From contig OZ022259.1 of assembly GCA_963978905.1 (NCBI GenBank), positions 16,218,068 to 16,282,067 of the forward strand: a stretch of 64,000 nt of DNA, in the 5' to 3' direction. Below the pieces are notes generated by a model. The model did not search any database. It was not told the DNA's origin and saw nothing but the letters and a program-made list of their open reading frames with translations. The position numbers and the translations under genes are program-made. The DNA comes from Trichostrongylus colubriformis (Eukaryota > Nematoda > Chromadorea > Rhabditida > Trichostrongylidae). Numbering within the stretch: the first letter of the stretch is position 1; every line of letters begins with the position of its first letter. Below, in pieces: positions 11,808 through 25,900 of the stretch.

Positions 11808-12770
11808 CCCTAAAATCTGATAGATAAGTCCGTCCTTACGCGGTGTTGCGCGCAGCAGCGGCAGACGCAGGCGCAGTTTCCAAAAAACACAGGATCGCGA
11901 TGCACCCTTCATTTGAGAATGACAGAATTGTAGAAAATGTTTATCCAACTTTTTTCCTAGTATCTACCCATTACCTAAAAATACAACGAATCAAAATCTT
12001 CGTCCAACCCGTGTAACAATGACCATCCATCTCAAACTTTCTACGCAATCTCAATTTCATTGTCACAAACATTCATAACATACAAACTCTCACTCATCTC
12101 ATCTAAAAATGACTCTTGGTTCAAGGCGTTTAAGGAACTGTTGACAATCGTCTCCTCAGAAATTGAGTAGAAACTGTAGCAAACTAAAGCAGCTACCTCT
12201 CCGTAGTTCATTCTTTTCCTGACGCCACTTCTGGTATATCTGGCTTCTGTTGGGTCAGTTTTACTATTCCTTCCGTATACTGCTGATCATAAGTTGTTCA
12301 GGCATTTGAAGGGCTCCATGACTAGAAGGACGGCTTACATCAGGTGCAAGAACTTGACGCGGCAAGCAAAGCGCGTTCTGCAGGGGAAAAAGATGGTGAA
12401 AGATGCATAACAGCGAGGCTTTGTGCACCATTTCATAAGGGAAATAAGGAAAAGTTTTTATTCAACCGCTATTTCTCGCCAAAACCACCGTTGCATTGAA
12501 ACCTCTGTTGAACAACGATTCTCCCCTCATTTGATCACTTTCCTACGCCAACTGTGAAGTTTTTGTGTTCACCTTTCGTACGACCCAAACCCACTTGCTA
12601 CTCGCTTTTATACTTAACAAAACAATATACAATACAATATAAACTCGTTATTAATACAATTCAGTGATCACAGTTTCCTCAATTTACTCCATCTTTGGTT
12701 CTTTGAAGACCGCGGCTGCCTGTGCCGCGCGACACCGCGTGCGGGCGGACTTATCTACCAGACTTTAGGG
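11808..12770. mobile_element. Non-autonomous TIR element, copy 2
   Basis: Left terminus CCCTAAAATCTGATAGATAA and right terminus TTATCTACCAGACTTTAGGG form inverted repeats and are flanked by TA on both sides. The interior aligns along its length with copy 1 at 5425-6329, for example at AACAACGATTCTC and CATTCATAACAT. There is no coding capacity, so it would depend on a transposase supplied elsewhere. Confidence 0.75.
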
Positions 12771-12839
12771 TAGGTCTTAAATCGAACCCTGGGATTAAAA
12801 ATTTTACGACGGCATTCGCAGCACTCCGAAATTCGAACA

Positions 12840-13200
12840 CGGAAATGAGTAAAAGAGTTTCTCTGTTCTCCATATGTTTATGTTGTATTTGCTTCATAAA
12901 GGAGTATGTAAAGTTTCACATGAAAAAGCGAGAATGTGGCTAAGATACAGCTCCTCGAAGTGGCGAGGGGGGACCCCAGATAAGTGCCCACCCTGTCGTC
13001 TGCTGCGGTCGGGGACTCATAGTGGAAACAGAAAGTTGGATAAACGGCTCCGTCTTCCGCCTCCGACCACGGAGGACAACGCGGCGGCCACTTGATCGGA
13101 GGCCCCGCCTTGTCTTACGACTTCTATTGAGCAACTATCACATAAATAGTACATGACTGACAGGGAAACGCATTTTTCCGCGCACGATTCCTTAAGTCAA
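12840..13200. repeat. Foldback repeat family A, copy
   Basis: The two arms are imperfect inverted copies around a GC-rich centre. The left side carries TATGTTTATGTTGTATTTGC and CTAAGATACAGCTCCTCGAA. The right side ends with a TTTCCGCGCACGATTCCTT-type terminus. The same arrangement occurs at 16905-17345, 23080-23410 and 54690-55130. Confidence 0.6.
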
Positions 13201-13481
13201 GCGTTACCCTTTCTCTGTTCAAGAGGGATCTTCTGAGAGGACATTCCACAAGGAACGTGTGTGGTCTGTTACATTCACTGCTCATATCGGAGGTGCTAAT
13301 CGACTAACCTCTAAAAAAGAAATAATAAAAAGCCTGTTAAACTTTAAATTTAGATTCCTTGCCGCCTTTGATCTTCGGTCCGAGCTCGCAGTGTCCTCAT
13401 ATTGTTCGATTGGGAGGCACGGACAGAAAAGACGGGGATGAGTCAGAAGAGAATATGGGGAAGAGAGTGGTGCACAGCAAT

Positions 13482-13540
13482 TAGCCAGTTAGCATGGACA
13501 GTGGGCGTGCACCGGTTTGGGCGGATGGGGGTTCAATTCG
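13482..13540 (+). repeat. Possible tRNA-like Pol III promoter (SINE-type head)
   Basis: TAGCCAGTTAG resembles an A box, and GGTTCAATTCG about 45 bp further on resembles a B box (two differences from GGTTCGANTCC). The spacing is tRNA-like, but no cloverleaf with a matched acceptor stem was found, so a tRNA-derived SINE fragment is the likelier reading. Confidence 0.3.
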
Positions 13541-13915
13541 CCCACAGCCTCTGAGCTTTCCCTCCCGATCCCTAAAGGGTCAGATTTTCTTGAGGTGGAC
13601 AGTTTTATTCATCCATGAAATGCCAGGATCATCTGCATTGTAGACTGGTCTTACTCACAGCGTACAGCATGCCATAACTGCCGTTTCATCAAACACCACT
13701 TGCATGTTCTTGTGAATCACCTATAAGTTTAAAAAAACCTATCATATAAAGAGTGGTCTGTAATTAGAATTTATCGGAATATGATAAGCATTTTATCCTC
13801 GATGCCTTCCGCAGACAACTCATAAACAAAAATATAGAGATCAAAAAATGTGAACATTAACATTTTCACGCATACGTCATCCCGTTTTCGTTTCAAATTT
13901 GCAAGGATAATGTAG

Positions 13916-16900
13916 TTATGCTCTCTGATTGAAGCTGCCGCCGACGATACACACTCCGTTCACATTTTTGTACTTGGGCGGGCATTTCCAATCTGAAAGA
14001 ACATCAATAACATATTTTCTACGAAAGAATTATGAGCAAAAAAGAAATTTTCGAAAAAGGAGCAGCTTTCACGGTTCGGCCCTCTGCACCCCTTCATGTC
14101 TACGTGGCATATACCTGCAAACATATGTCTACGAGAGAAATGGAAGCCTTAACTGTTTTCTGGAGGATTTTACACATTTTTGTACTTTGTCGGGCATTTC
14201 CAGTCAAAAGTGCGAAACGAGGTCATTCAAAATCGTTGAAAGCAAAGTTTGAGACTATTTGCTGCTCAAGGTACGCCGGAATCGGGGATTCCTCTGCGGG
14301 AAGGGGGGGGGGGCGTATTTGACCGGACAAGAGAGGGTCCTACCTGCAGGGGTCAGTGACAAGCACTAGTATCTCAACTTTCAATAAACATATGAGAAGC
14401 AAAGGGTGTTTCATAGCGAATCCGTTTGAGGGAATTCGAAATATATCCCTTTTTTCAGGTAATAGTACATAACAATAAAACACATTGCAACTATACAATC
14501 CGGCATCAGTTACGTGTATTGAAAAGTCAAAAAAAAGGGGAGGGGTCGTATCTGGGCCCCGTAGAAGCGGCTATTTCCCTCGACACCTGGGGTTGTCCTT
14601 TTATTTATTTACTACTACATTATTTTGTTGTGCGATGCGCGCAGTATTGAGTGCCATTAGAGCTGATCTAGGAGACATGACGTACAACAAGTTCTTCGAA
14701 ATTGTACTTGTCCAGGACGGCAGACGCATCTTCCATCGAAGCAGACGGACTGTCCTTTGCACGGTTGCGACGCAGAACATTCCACTTTCGAAGGGAGGCG
14801 TTGCACTGGAAACAATCAAATTTAAATTTAGAATAGAATGAACTGAGATGAATTGCATATAAGAAATAAACAGAAATGTGACGTGCAAGATACAATGTTT
14901 TTAGATATATGCATGCAGACTGCAGAATAAGGATCTTCTTAACATTGTTTCTCAGTACCTTCGAAAAGATCTGAAGACTGTGATAAGGGTAACGTGGGTT
15001 GTGAGAACTTCCAAACTGGTTAACGCAAATTAGAACTTGGGGTTTAAGAAAACTATATGTGGCGAAATTTCCAATGAAAAAGAATACCTCCCAGGCTTAT
15101 GAGCAGTTTTTTTCAACAGCTGCCACTTGTTTTATCCCAGGTCGCCCTTTTTTCGTGGGGACTCGCCCATTTCGAGAAAAACGGCGGGAAGGAGGTCTCG
15201 GGTTTTTGAGCGTTTCATTCCGTTTTTTTGTCAATATTTTTTCGTCTATCGAACAACTAAGTACGTTAACCTTCATACCTGGTGATCTTTCCACGGCCCA
15301 AATTACCCCTATCACTGCCTTTGAGATCTGGAATATCTCGCGGAATTTCGATCATCACGTAACACATGAAAGTCTATTGCAGGTGTGGGCACGACGTGCG
15401 ATAAAAATTAGGAAATCAAGGAAGCAGAAGAGGGTGTTAATTGGAGACCCCCAGGATGGAACAGCCCGGTGACCTGCTTGTCCCTGCCACCTTCCCTCCA
15501 CAATGTGACACTGGGGCCTACAGATTGTCCTTTTGCGACTTCATCCCCGCGTCAATTGCAGCTCAATAGCAACTCATCGAGCGAGCGTGTACCAGGACAC
15601 TCGTGATAACTTAGGTCACGTGAGCTGCGTCTGGTTCACAATGGAACCAGAAAGGCACTTGTCGCCAAAACCTCAATTTTGCGGTGACCGTATTCGAGTG
15701 TATTGACGCACCCCGGTTCTTGTGGTCTCCTCCAAAATCCTCAAAAGTTCGCTTAATAAGCACTAGGGATTTTGTCATAACATATGCTGACACACCGTTG
15801 GTACAACAGATTTTCGCCATAATAACAGCACTGAAATGACAAATTCCACCATCGCAATCTTCGTCTGTTGAGCAATGGGATAGCCCTTCCTCTGGCCCAT
15901 GAATTACACTGAATGAGCAGATATTTTTAAGTGTTCTAAATATTTATTCGGAAAACGTACGGTGCGAAGCCGGTACCGCACAGTTCCGAATTGGAAGGGC
16001 GAGAAGGTGATGATGGCGTTGTGCAGCATACGCTAATTCCATTCGAAAGGCTTATGCAAGTTCCTAAAAAAACCTTTACTGAGACGTCCCCAGGTCGGAA
16101 ATTGAAACGCGTACCGTCGCAGCTAGAGTCCTTCTCACTTTTACAGATTTTTGGCCAGTTTGTAGGGTTACTAAACGGAGCCGGACAGCGCAATTCTGAA
16201 ATTTCATTGCTTCCAAAGAAAAGTAGGAAATTCCTTCGTAAAACTGAACAAACCGTAGGCAATCATGGGGTATGCCACTGTGGTTGTGAGAGGACTGGTT
16301 CTGCAGGCAGCTTCACATTCAGATTCGTCAGGGAAATTGTTCGCATTACCACTGCATCCATAATAGACAAATTGCCGACAGGAAAGCGTCACTACGTCGT
16401 AGAAGTACCTGGAAAGTGTAGACAAAAAGCGATTTTACTTTTCGCGATTTGTATGTCGCTTTATATGGACATTTGTTGCTCGCCTTATAGACGCTTCTGA
16501 ACTTCTGCACCTTACTCCATTGTCCATAGCGTTATTGCAGATCAACGCTGAAAATGGAGGAGTCGTCTCAGAAACCATATGGAACCAATCAATCGGACCT
16601 TTTTCTAGCACACATCTGCCTCGGATACAACGAAAAGGTGAACGGCAACTCGTGGATGCACAGGAGTAGGATCCATCGGAGTAAGGCCTCCTCTCCACAT
16701 GAAGACCTTTGGTAATCATCGTGTACAGGCAGCAAATACCAACAGTGGAGTCATGGTGCGACTCGAAGCACTATAAGACACAAGTTTCAAACATGAAAAT
16801 CCTTTGATTTGTCGATAATCATACATCGAAACAAAGGTTTATATTCTACCTGTAGTAATAGTATATGGCATGACTATGATATAAACTAACTTTATATTGC

Positions 16901-19900
16901 AGCTAAAGGAATCGTCCACGGAAAAATGGGTTTATTTGTTACATATAAATTTATGCTGTAATTACCTGACAAGGTCCGCGTGCAAAGTTTCACGCGAAAA
17001 AGTGAAAATTCGGCTAAGATAAAGCTCCCCCAATTCTTGGCCGGCTGGGCGGGTCTTCCGAGTAAGCTCCGTTCCATCATTCGCCGCGGTTGGGAACGGA
17101 TAGTAGGACTGCTCACGTGACTTTTTCTTTCTACAATACGTCTCCGACCGCGGCCGACGACAGGGTGGGCACTTGTTTAGAGGCCTCACTCACCCAGCCG
17201 AGACTTTACGCTGCTGTATTTTGGTCGGATTCCCTTTTTTTCGCGTGAAACCTCGCCTGCGGCCCACATTAGGCAACTACAACATAAATACATGGGGAAC
17301 ACGGGACATAAAGGAACTCATTTTTCTGTAGAAGATTCCTTCAACCATTGCGTGCATGTTTCATTAGGAGTAAGGGGGCAAATTGCTAAATCTTGGACAG
17401 TAACATGCCTTGACAGTAAATGTTTGCATCACAGTGTCATAAAAAAGGAGACATTTTTTAGCGCTGACCGATCCCTTCTGTGGGATGTGCAGCGCGTTCC
17501 AGTTCCATTCAGAATAGTGTTGGCATGTGAATGCAATTTGGCCTATACACTGACCGACGAGGGACAGCCGATGCATAAGTCAGCGGTCTCATTCTCCCAA
17601 ATGCGCTGGTATTAATCCACCGATCCGGAGAAATAAATGGTTCGGTCGACCGGCGTTGCGAGATTTAATCCTCGCATCGTGAGAGTGGAGTGCGCGCCGC
17701 CTGTCACTACAGTATCTTCGCCCTTTCAGGATCATACCAACCCATATCCATACTATATATGAAGCGCTAAGGCGTCTGTCCCTCCGTCTGTCACGAAATT
17801 AGGTATCATATGAAAAACGACCTGTGCAGATGGGGCCAAGTGTGGTATGGGTAGGGCATGGGACAGGAAGTAAAGACCACACATGGACCAAATTAAGCTC
17901 CGCCCACGGGGACGGGGCGTGCACTGGAATGTTTGGCTTTCAGCCCGAAAATGTTGATTACGTTCGAACGTGCTCCTAACGTAGGGAGAAGATGGATCAA
18001 GGTCAGGGATGAGTTTCTGAAGGTCAGGAAAGAATGCAGGGCACAGTGGGCGGGGCATTTAAAGTGGTGGGCGGAGCTTGGACGTGACATGAAAAACGAC
18101 CTGTGGAGATGGGGACGAATGCGGTATGGGTAGGGCATGGGACACTAAGTAAAGACCACACATGGACCAAGTTAAGCTCCGCCCATAATGGGCGGGGTCG
18201 TCGTGGAATGTTCAAAAATTGTTGATTACGTTCGAACGTGCTCCTAACGTAGGGAGAAGATGGATTTAGATCAGGGATGAGTTTCTGAAGGTCAGGAAAG
18301 AATGCAGGGCACAGTGGGCGGGGCATTTAAAGTGGTGGGCGGAGCTTGGACGTTACATGAAAAACGACCTGTGGAGATGGGGACGAATGCGGTATGGGTA
18401 GGGCATGGGACACTAAGTAAAGACCACACATGGACCAAGTTAAGCTCCGCCCATAATGGGCGGGGCCGTCGTGGAATGTTCAAAAATTGTTGATTACGTT
18501 CGAACGTGCTCCTAACGTAGGGAGAAGATGGATTTAGATCAGGGATGAGTTTCTGAAGGTCAGGAAAGAATGCAGGGCACAGTGGGCGGGGCATTTAAAG
18601 TGGTGGGCGGAGCTTGGACGTTACATGAAAAACGACCTGTGGAGATGGGGACAAATGCGGTATGGGTAGGGCATGGGACACTAAGCCGTCGTGGAATGTT
18701 CAAAAATTGTTGATTGGGTTCGAATGTGCCCCAAACATAGTGAGAAGATGGATCAAGGTCAGGGATGAGTTTCTGAAGGTCAGGAAAGAATGCAGGGCAC
18801 AGTGGGCGGAGCATTTAAAGTGGTGGGCGGAGCTTGGACGTTACATGAAAAACGACCTGTGGAGATGGGGACAAATGTGGTATGGGTAGGGTATGGGACA
18901 CTGAGTAAAGATCACACATAGACCAAGTTAAGCTCCGCCCATAGTGGGCGGGGCCGTCGTGGAATGTTCAAAAATTGTTGATTGTGTTCGAATGTGCCCC
19001 AAACATAGGGAGAAGATCGATCAAGGTCAGGGATGAGTTTCTGAAGGTCAGGAAAGAATGCAGGGCACAGTGGGCGTAGCATTCAAATTGGTGGGCGGAG
19101 CTTGGACGTTACATGAAAAACGACCTGTGGAGATGGGGACAAGTTTGGATGGGTAGAGCATGGCACAAGAAGTGAGGACCACACATGGACTAATTTAAGC
19201 TCCGCCCACGGTGGGCTGTGTGTGCACTGAAGTACTCTGTCCTCAAGAAAAAGAGCAATACAGGCCGACCTACTGACGCACATGGTGTTTCGCGCACAGT
19301 AGTGTGCGCCCGCCAACTGGTATGATTATATAGCATCTAGAGTAGTTTCTGATTCCCACGACAAATAGAGATATGCCACTGCTCAACATACAGCAAATTG
19401 CAACCCCCCCCCCCCCCCCTCCCCACTCTTTAACACGCACAGCTGTTTAATCACGCTTATTATGGTGATTCGAGTTGATTTGCTGCACCACTCGCCTATA
19501 CTTCTCCAAGGATGCTTCCATATGGCTACAAATAGAGTTCCAGCCAGTTTAGTGATTTTCTTAAGTACTGAATGCGGCCATTCTTCATTACACCGTGTCT
19601 ACAATGTTTTTGTCGAAGACATCCAACATCACTACCCATCAAAGACGCGCACCAAAACTGTCATAACAAATAAAGGAACAATAAAAAACACTGCTGGGTG
19701 GATGGCCAAAAAAAATTTCGACACCCATCAAATCAGTGGGGTAGGTCAGGAGGGTATTTTTATCATCATTGGTAGAATACTATCAGAAATGAATATTTGG
19801 AAGGGAGCTGTAGCAACAGTAGAAAAATATTACTATTTGCTCATTCCTTGGATTAGTTCTCGTATGCCCTTCGAACACCCTACTAAAGCCACCTGGAGAG

Positions 19901-22900
19901 GGGCAAGGAGGTGATGCATATTTGGAAACACCATTCTCTGTGAACGAGCCCCGAAGAGATAATGTGTAGTAAAGCTCGCGTTGAAAAACGCGCCTTTGGA
20001 GCGCTATTTCAATCCTAACGTGCTTCACCTCGAACTACACGCTTCAATGGCCGTGTTGCCTGCCGACGGTGGACAAAGAAGGAGATTTCATTTCATTAAT
20101 TATGATGTTCAACAATTAATAGCATTGAAGTACTTTAGTACTTGTATGCTAACTTAAAATAGACAAAAACAGAAGTAGTAAAAGGAAAGAGGAGAAACAA
20201 CTGCAAAAAAAGGAGAAAAAGGGAGGAGAAATGGTAAAGGGAAAATTGGGAAAAAAGTGGGGGAAAAAGGAGAATGTATGAGGAAGGGTTAAACAATAGT
20301 CCGTTTCCCCTCTTAATCAGAGGAGTCAACGATAATATCAATCCCGAGGCCCTTCAGTGATTAGGACTGATCTTCACTCAAATGTGTAACAGGTTAGGTA
20401 ACATGAAAACGTTGTTATTTCGTAAAATAAAATATGTAAAAATAAAACGTAAAAAAATAAAATAAAACGTGTTGTAAAATACACTGCGTTTCATATCTAT
20501 AGGTCCACCCTAATATTTTTAAATACCGACGTTCCTTTGAATTCTACAAGGCTATGATGATTACCAGCAAACTTTTCGTACCGAAATTCCCTAGATAAAG
20601 TGTCCTCAGGGAATTTCGGGCACTAGAACCTTTTTATAATAAATAGCCCTACCTTTACCGTTTCAAAACTATAGGTCCACACCTTGACTTCAGAAATTTA
20701 TTACGAGAGCAAGCAACAACAACTGATAACTTGTGGATCCTCCCTTATTCGCAGTGACTTCAATCAAGCGCTTCTGCATGCTCCGTGCTAATTGGTAAGG
20801 ACGGTTGGATCGAGAGCAGTCAACACTTCGACAATGGACTTCTTCAACTCTTTAAGGAATCGTACTGCTTGCCATCGCTGCAGATCTTTTGCACCATGAT
20901 AGCCCATACATTTTCCATTGGATAAAGGTCAGAAGAACAGGCCGGCCATCCGAGAACGTCGATATTCCTGGCTGCGATCCACGCCGTAGTTGACCAACTT
21001 GCATGGATTGCAGTATTGTCGTGCACGAAGGTGAACGACCTAGTATTGCGGCGACGTAGAAACGGAAGGAGATGGTCTTTCAGGAGCTTCTGGTAGTCCT
21101 CCGAGTCCATGCGGCACGATACGAAGGCCAGGTCGAGCCCCAGACCATGAGCGAACCCCCGCTAAAATGTCGTGCGAGAAAGACGGTGGTTCTCTCCGCA
21201 TATTCCGCCAGTACTGCCTCCCACCGTCGGGTCCGTCGAGATTAAACTTCTTCTCATCGCTCCAGATCATCTTAAACAAAATAAACCTGAGCAAAGCTTC
21301 AAAAAGATGAAAAGTCGCAAGCACCGTGCTTTAGACCAATCTCTTCCGATGTTCTTAGTCACGAATCCAGAGCGAGCCATCTTGTGACGTTCTGTGAGCC
21401 TCGGGACTCGCTTCATAGTCTCTCTAGTGAGATTTTCAAAGGACTGAGAGGCCTCCACACGGTTGTTTCGCTCACAGAATAAGACATTTCGGCTCGCACC
21501 CAATTGAGGCACATCATGGAGCTCGACAAAAGGCATCCAGTCGTTCTCTCATCTTGGCTGGAGAGCTTCCATGGACGGCCGCCAGTGTTCTCCAATCCAT
21601 AGTGCTCTGGATCCTGTAGGTAAATGTTCACGCAGTTGTGTGACGGTTCAATTCGAGTAGCGATCTTCCTCCGTGACCGTCCAGCTTCGACGAAGGCTTG
21701 CACTCGAGCTTGTTCTTCTGGAGCAAGACGCGTACCACCAGTCATTGAGAGGACGATGTTGACCACGACCGTATGCATGCCCAAGTTCAGATTTTGTTTC
21801 ATACTTGTGACGAAATGGGAATAGTTTCATTAGTGGACTTATAGTTTTGAAACGGGCAAGATTTAGCTTTTGGAATAGCAAAAAATATTTCAGAGTTTCG
21901 ACATTCTCGAAAACAGTTTTTAGAGGACTTTCGATGGTGGAAAACTCAATAATCCACGTTACAGCTCTTCAAAATGTATGGGGAGTCCATTAGCTGAAGA
22001 TGCAAGGGTGGACCTATAGATATGAAACGCAGTGTAGAGTACAGAAGGCAAAAAGAGATAAGATCCACTGGTCCTAGAGGTGTAAGGATAACTAACGGTA
22101 CCCGAAATTTTGTTGATACGCAGTCAAATAATGGAGCCAGCTTCGAATTAAGAATATATTATTCAAACTACCATCTAGTCTAAAGCTGATAATACGTCAA
22201 TGATTAAATAATTGGAAGGGTTTGTAAAGGAAGAGGAGATAAAGTAGTTACTGGTAACCAAACTATTTCAAAACTCAAATCACAAGTTTTTTAACACTTT
22301 TTATATCGCCTGCTTTGCAGTATTCATGACAGATATAAGTAAGTGAAATAATGAGAGGGAGAAGAAGCGATGAAGTATGAAGAAACTGTTTACGATACAA
22401 AATATCAATAAATACATACACCCCCAACGTTCTGGCAGGGCGTCGTGAGTGCAATAGCGAGAGTTTGGTCTCTCTAACCCTCCCTAGTATTACAGACACT
22501 GGAGGTGGCAATTTTGGCCTACGGTAAGGCATACTGTAACGGAGTTCATGAGGTCGCAGACACTGCGTACACGACACCTTGCTAAGACGTCAACGATGAA
22601 TTCCCTTTTTTTTTTCTTATCCTTGCGCTTATTATCCCACTGATTGTTTCACTTACTTGCTACTGTTTGTTGTTTTACTTATTTCACAGCATTACGAATG
22701 AACGAACAATCCTTCTTTGACTACAAATAGCATTTTCGCCAGCAAGCAACGCGGAAGTGTGATGGTGCAGTTTGAAACATGCGAACACAGAACACAACGT
22801 CGCGCTTTTCAATCCGGGTTTCTCTACCGATCACCGTTTTTAATCTCCGATTTTCGCTTCAAAACGATCACTTGCCCATCATCTATTTCGCTCCCTTTAA

Positions 22901-25900
22901 CATTAACGAAGTACATATCATATCATAACATCAAGGAATAGTATTTATTTATCTATTTATCTAGGTATTCTATGTAGTGGACTGACTGAGAGCCTTATCT
23001 GATTAATATGCCCTGTTTGGCATACTAGGTTAGGCATTTACTGCATATAGTGACTGCTACCTCTGGAGTTTTCTGTAATAAGATACAGCACCACGGAGTC
23101 TCGCCGGGTGGGCAGGGCCTCCGAGCATGTGCCCACCCCGTCGTCCACCGCGGTCGGATACGCATTGTAGGAACAGCAGGAACAGAAAGTTACGTAAACA
23201 GTCCCACTCTCCGTTCTCACCGCGACGGATGAGAGGAAGGGGCTTTTATTTGGAGGTTCCGCCCACTTGGCTGAGAATTTGGGGGGCTGTATTTCACCCG
23301 AATTCTCACCTTTTCGAGTGAAACTTTGCATGCGACCCTTATCAGACAAATTCAACATAAATAAATGGGTAACGAGGAAACTCATTTTTCCGTGCACGAT
23401 TTCTAAGGAAAACTACTCTCGGAGCTCTGATTTTTCTTCAAAAAATAGCAGACTCAGGAGGAACAAGAAATTCTCGACACTGCGCTGCAAATCGGCTAGA
23501 ACGATTATGAGCAACTCACTTGATACGGGTAAGGACAATGCTGTTCGGCATTGCAGAGTTGCGGCCCGTCGATGTCGGATTGTACCAAAGGAGTCGAGTC
23601 CATTGGGCAACTCCCTAGAAATAAGAAAGCACTTGGGCCAAATGAACTTATCACTGATACATACAGTGGCGGTCAAAAATTTATGCTGTTTTAGATTTTA
23701 CCCATGACTTAATTTTACCCATGACCATAACTTTAGCATATCTCGTTGTGATTTTTTCGCTTCGAAGGCAAATCTCTCACAGTGGGGTTGAAATAATTAT
23801 TCAACCAAAAATTCTGACTATGACCATACATTTTAGAAATTTCGTAAACTGTGCAGAAAACAGAAAAAAAATCGGATTTAGGTTAAGGTTTTGCCTCACT
23901 TCATTTGAATATATGAGAGATTAACAGCACTGAGGCACGTATTCGTTCATTTTCAAAGTTTTAGTTGAATATTTTTCACCTGCACTATGTATCGTATTCA
24001 CCTGAGAAACCCTGGGAAACTTCTTCCCGACAACAGTTATCAAAAATCCATTACAAAGTGCAATTAAAACGAAAGTTGAATTTTGTCCACAACGGCTCGT
24101 CCACAGGTCGAGCCACTTTTTTTATGTTAGGGTTCCCACTGAGATCAATTTTTTCCGCTGCAAAGTTTTGTGATTCTACAGTTTAGATAACTGAATCTTT
24201 CGACAAAATTCAAAGTCTACCTTCCATGACAGTGCGTGGGGTTACACCTTCCTCATCGTGCGAAAATGGACAACAAAAGCCGCTCCTATCTGAGTCCCGT
24301 CGAACGCAGTAGTGAGAAGAAGGGCACGAGACCTCAGCGGTGCAGAACACCTTTCGACTACCTGAATAGGTTTGTACGTAACTCTAAATAGATGATTACA
24401 TTTTGATCACCAGAAAAATATTCAGCTGCATGATCATTTAATACTCTTCCCAAAATTTGGTGGAAGCTTCCAGAATTCATAAGCGCGAGGCGCGGGGTGC
24501 ATGGGGAGAGTACCTAGCGGTACTATTCAGCAGTTCTTTATTTAGATTGCTAATCTCTACAGTGCGGCAGAAGTGTAGATCTTCCGAGATGTACTTCGAT
24601 TGTTTCTTCTCCATACAACCTGGCTGAACAATGGAACTGTTGCAGTCAACGTCGCGCTAAGTTGACTTCAAAAGTGTATTCTATTTAATTTTTCTCTAGA
24701 TTAGAAAGAACAGTTTCTCAGAACTTTGAAGATTCCGTACATCATATATACATACTTCAATATACGATGTTGAATATGTAAAAATTACTGAACATGCTTT
24801 TTATATTTATTTCAAAACCTGGTTCAAAGTCACATGAGGGAGAGAAAACATAACAAAAATTTGCTAATGAACTATCCAATGCTTGAGTCCACAACACCTT
24901 AAACAGTAATATCACTACCGAGCTTTCAGTTCAGAGGCTGTGAGAGGGTGTTATGAAGTGAGCTTAGTAGTGCAATAGTGAGGAAGAAATAGAATGAAAC
25001 GGTTAAAAAAATGGAATTCCTGTCTTCCCCATAGACTTTTGGGCGGGCTGCTTTCCCTAACATCGCTTGATATCGGCCGGGTCCGCATTAATCTATGGTA
25101 AGGTAGGGGGGGGGGATGGGGCTGATTCGGTGAGAGATCAGTATGAAATCTTCTTCAACCTGTCGCGGTTAATCAGCACTTTCCAGTTAAATCTGCCCGC
25201 TTCTGGGAAACGGAGCATCCAGTTCGAAATCTCACATCAATCCCAGTGAACTTCGCGATCTTCTCAAACCGTCAGGTTTTTTTTTAAAAGACTTATAATC
25301 AGACTTTCAGAACTACGCTATCATGTTCAGGTATCCACCCTGGAGGCCATCAATGCTATGTGACTGGATCATTTACCTTCATTTGCTCGCGAAAGGCACG
25401 TAACAGGGCTGAGACTGAGTCCTGCACGAAGTTTCCGACAACAAACAAACCTGAAAGAATGCTTCAAAAAGCAATCGCCCTCCAAACAAAAATAAGGTGT
25501 GTTTACCTCTTTCGCTTCTCTGAAAAAGTACAAAAAGCACTACTTGATGTGCAGGGTTGTGAGCTGAGCGGTGAGCATGGAACACCGGTCAGAAAGCTCA
25601 CGTCTACTTCATGTGTGGCTGGACAATCTGGTAATTCCATAGGCGCTCCACCAGCGTCATGTATAGGTCTTATGTCCTTGTACACATATTTGCAGCATAC
25701 TCCAGACTGGAAATCACTGAACTTATGGCAAATCGCTCGTTCGGGACAGTGACTGTCGGAATTACACGCGAAAGGATCCCCAGTACGCATACGAACGAGC
25801 CGTGATCCGAAAGGGCACGAACCTGGAAATGAGCAATAATCTAAACAACTGCCACCAGGCAAAATACATACATGTGTGCTGTCAATCTTTGGACATGTAA

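Noticed and set aside
15059..15472. 137-codon plus-strand frame
   Set aside because: It lies within an intron of the minus-strand Kunitz gene, with no motif or splice support.
15936..15960. Stop codon with AATAAA as the end of the Kunitz gene
   Set aside because: A GTACGT donor just before it joins in phase to exon 15908-15796 and completes a lustrin module. Two more exons with EB features follow.
17753..18889. Minus- and plus-strand frames of 60-100 codons
   Set aside because: They are products of the 268-bp satellite, whose period is not a multiple of three.
19462..19914. 150-codon plus-strand frame
   Set aside because: Composition and neighbours suggest intronic or repeat DNA; no recognisable domain, and it is antisense to the Kunitz gene.
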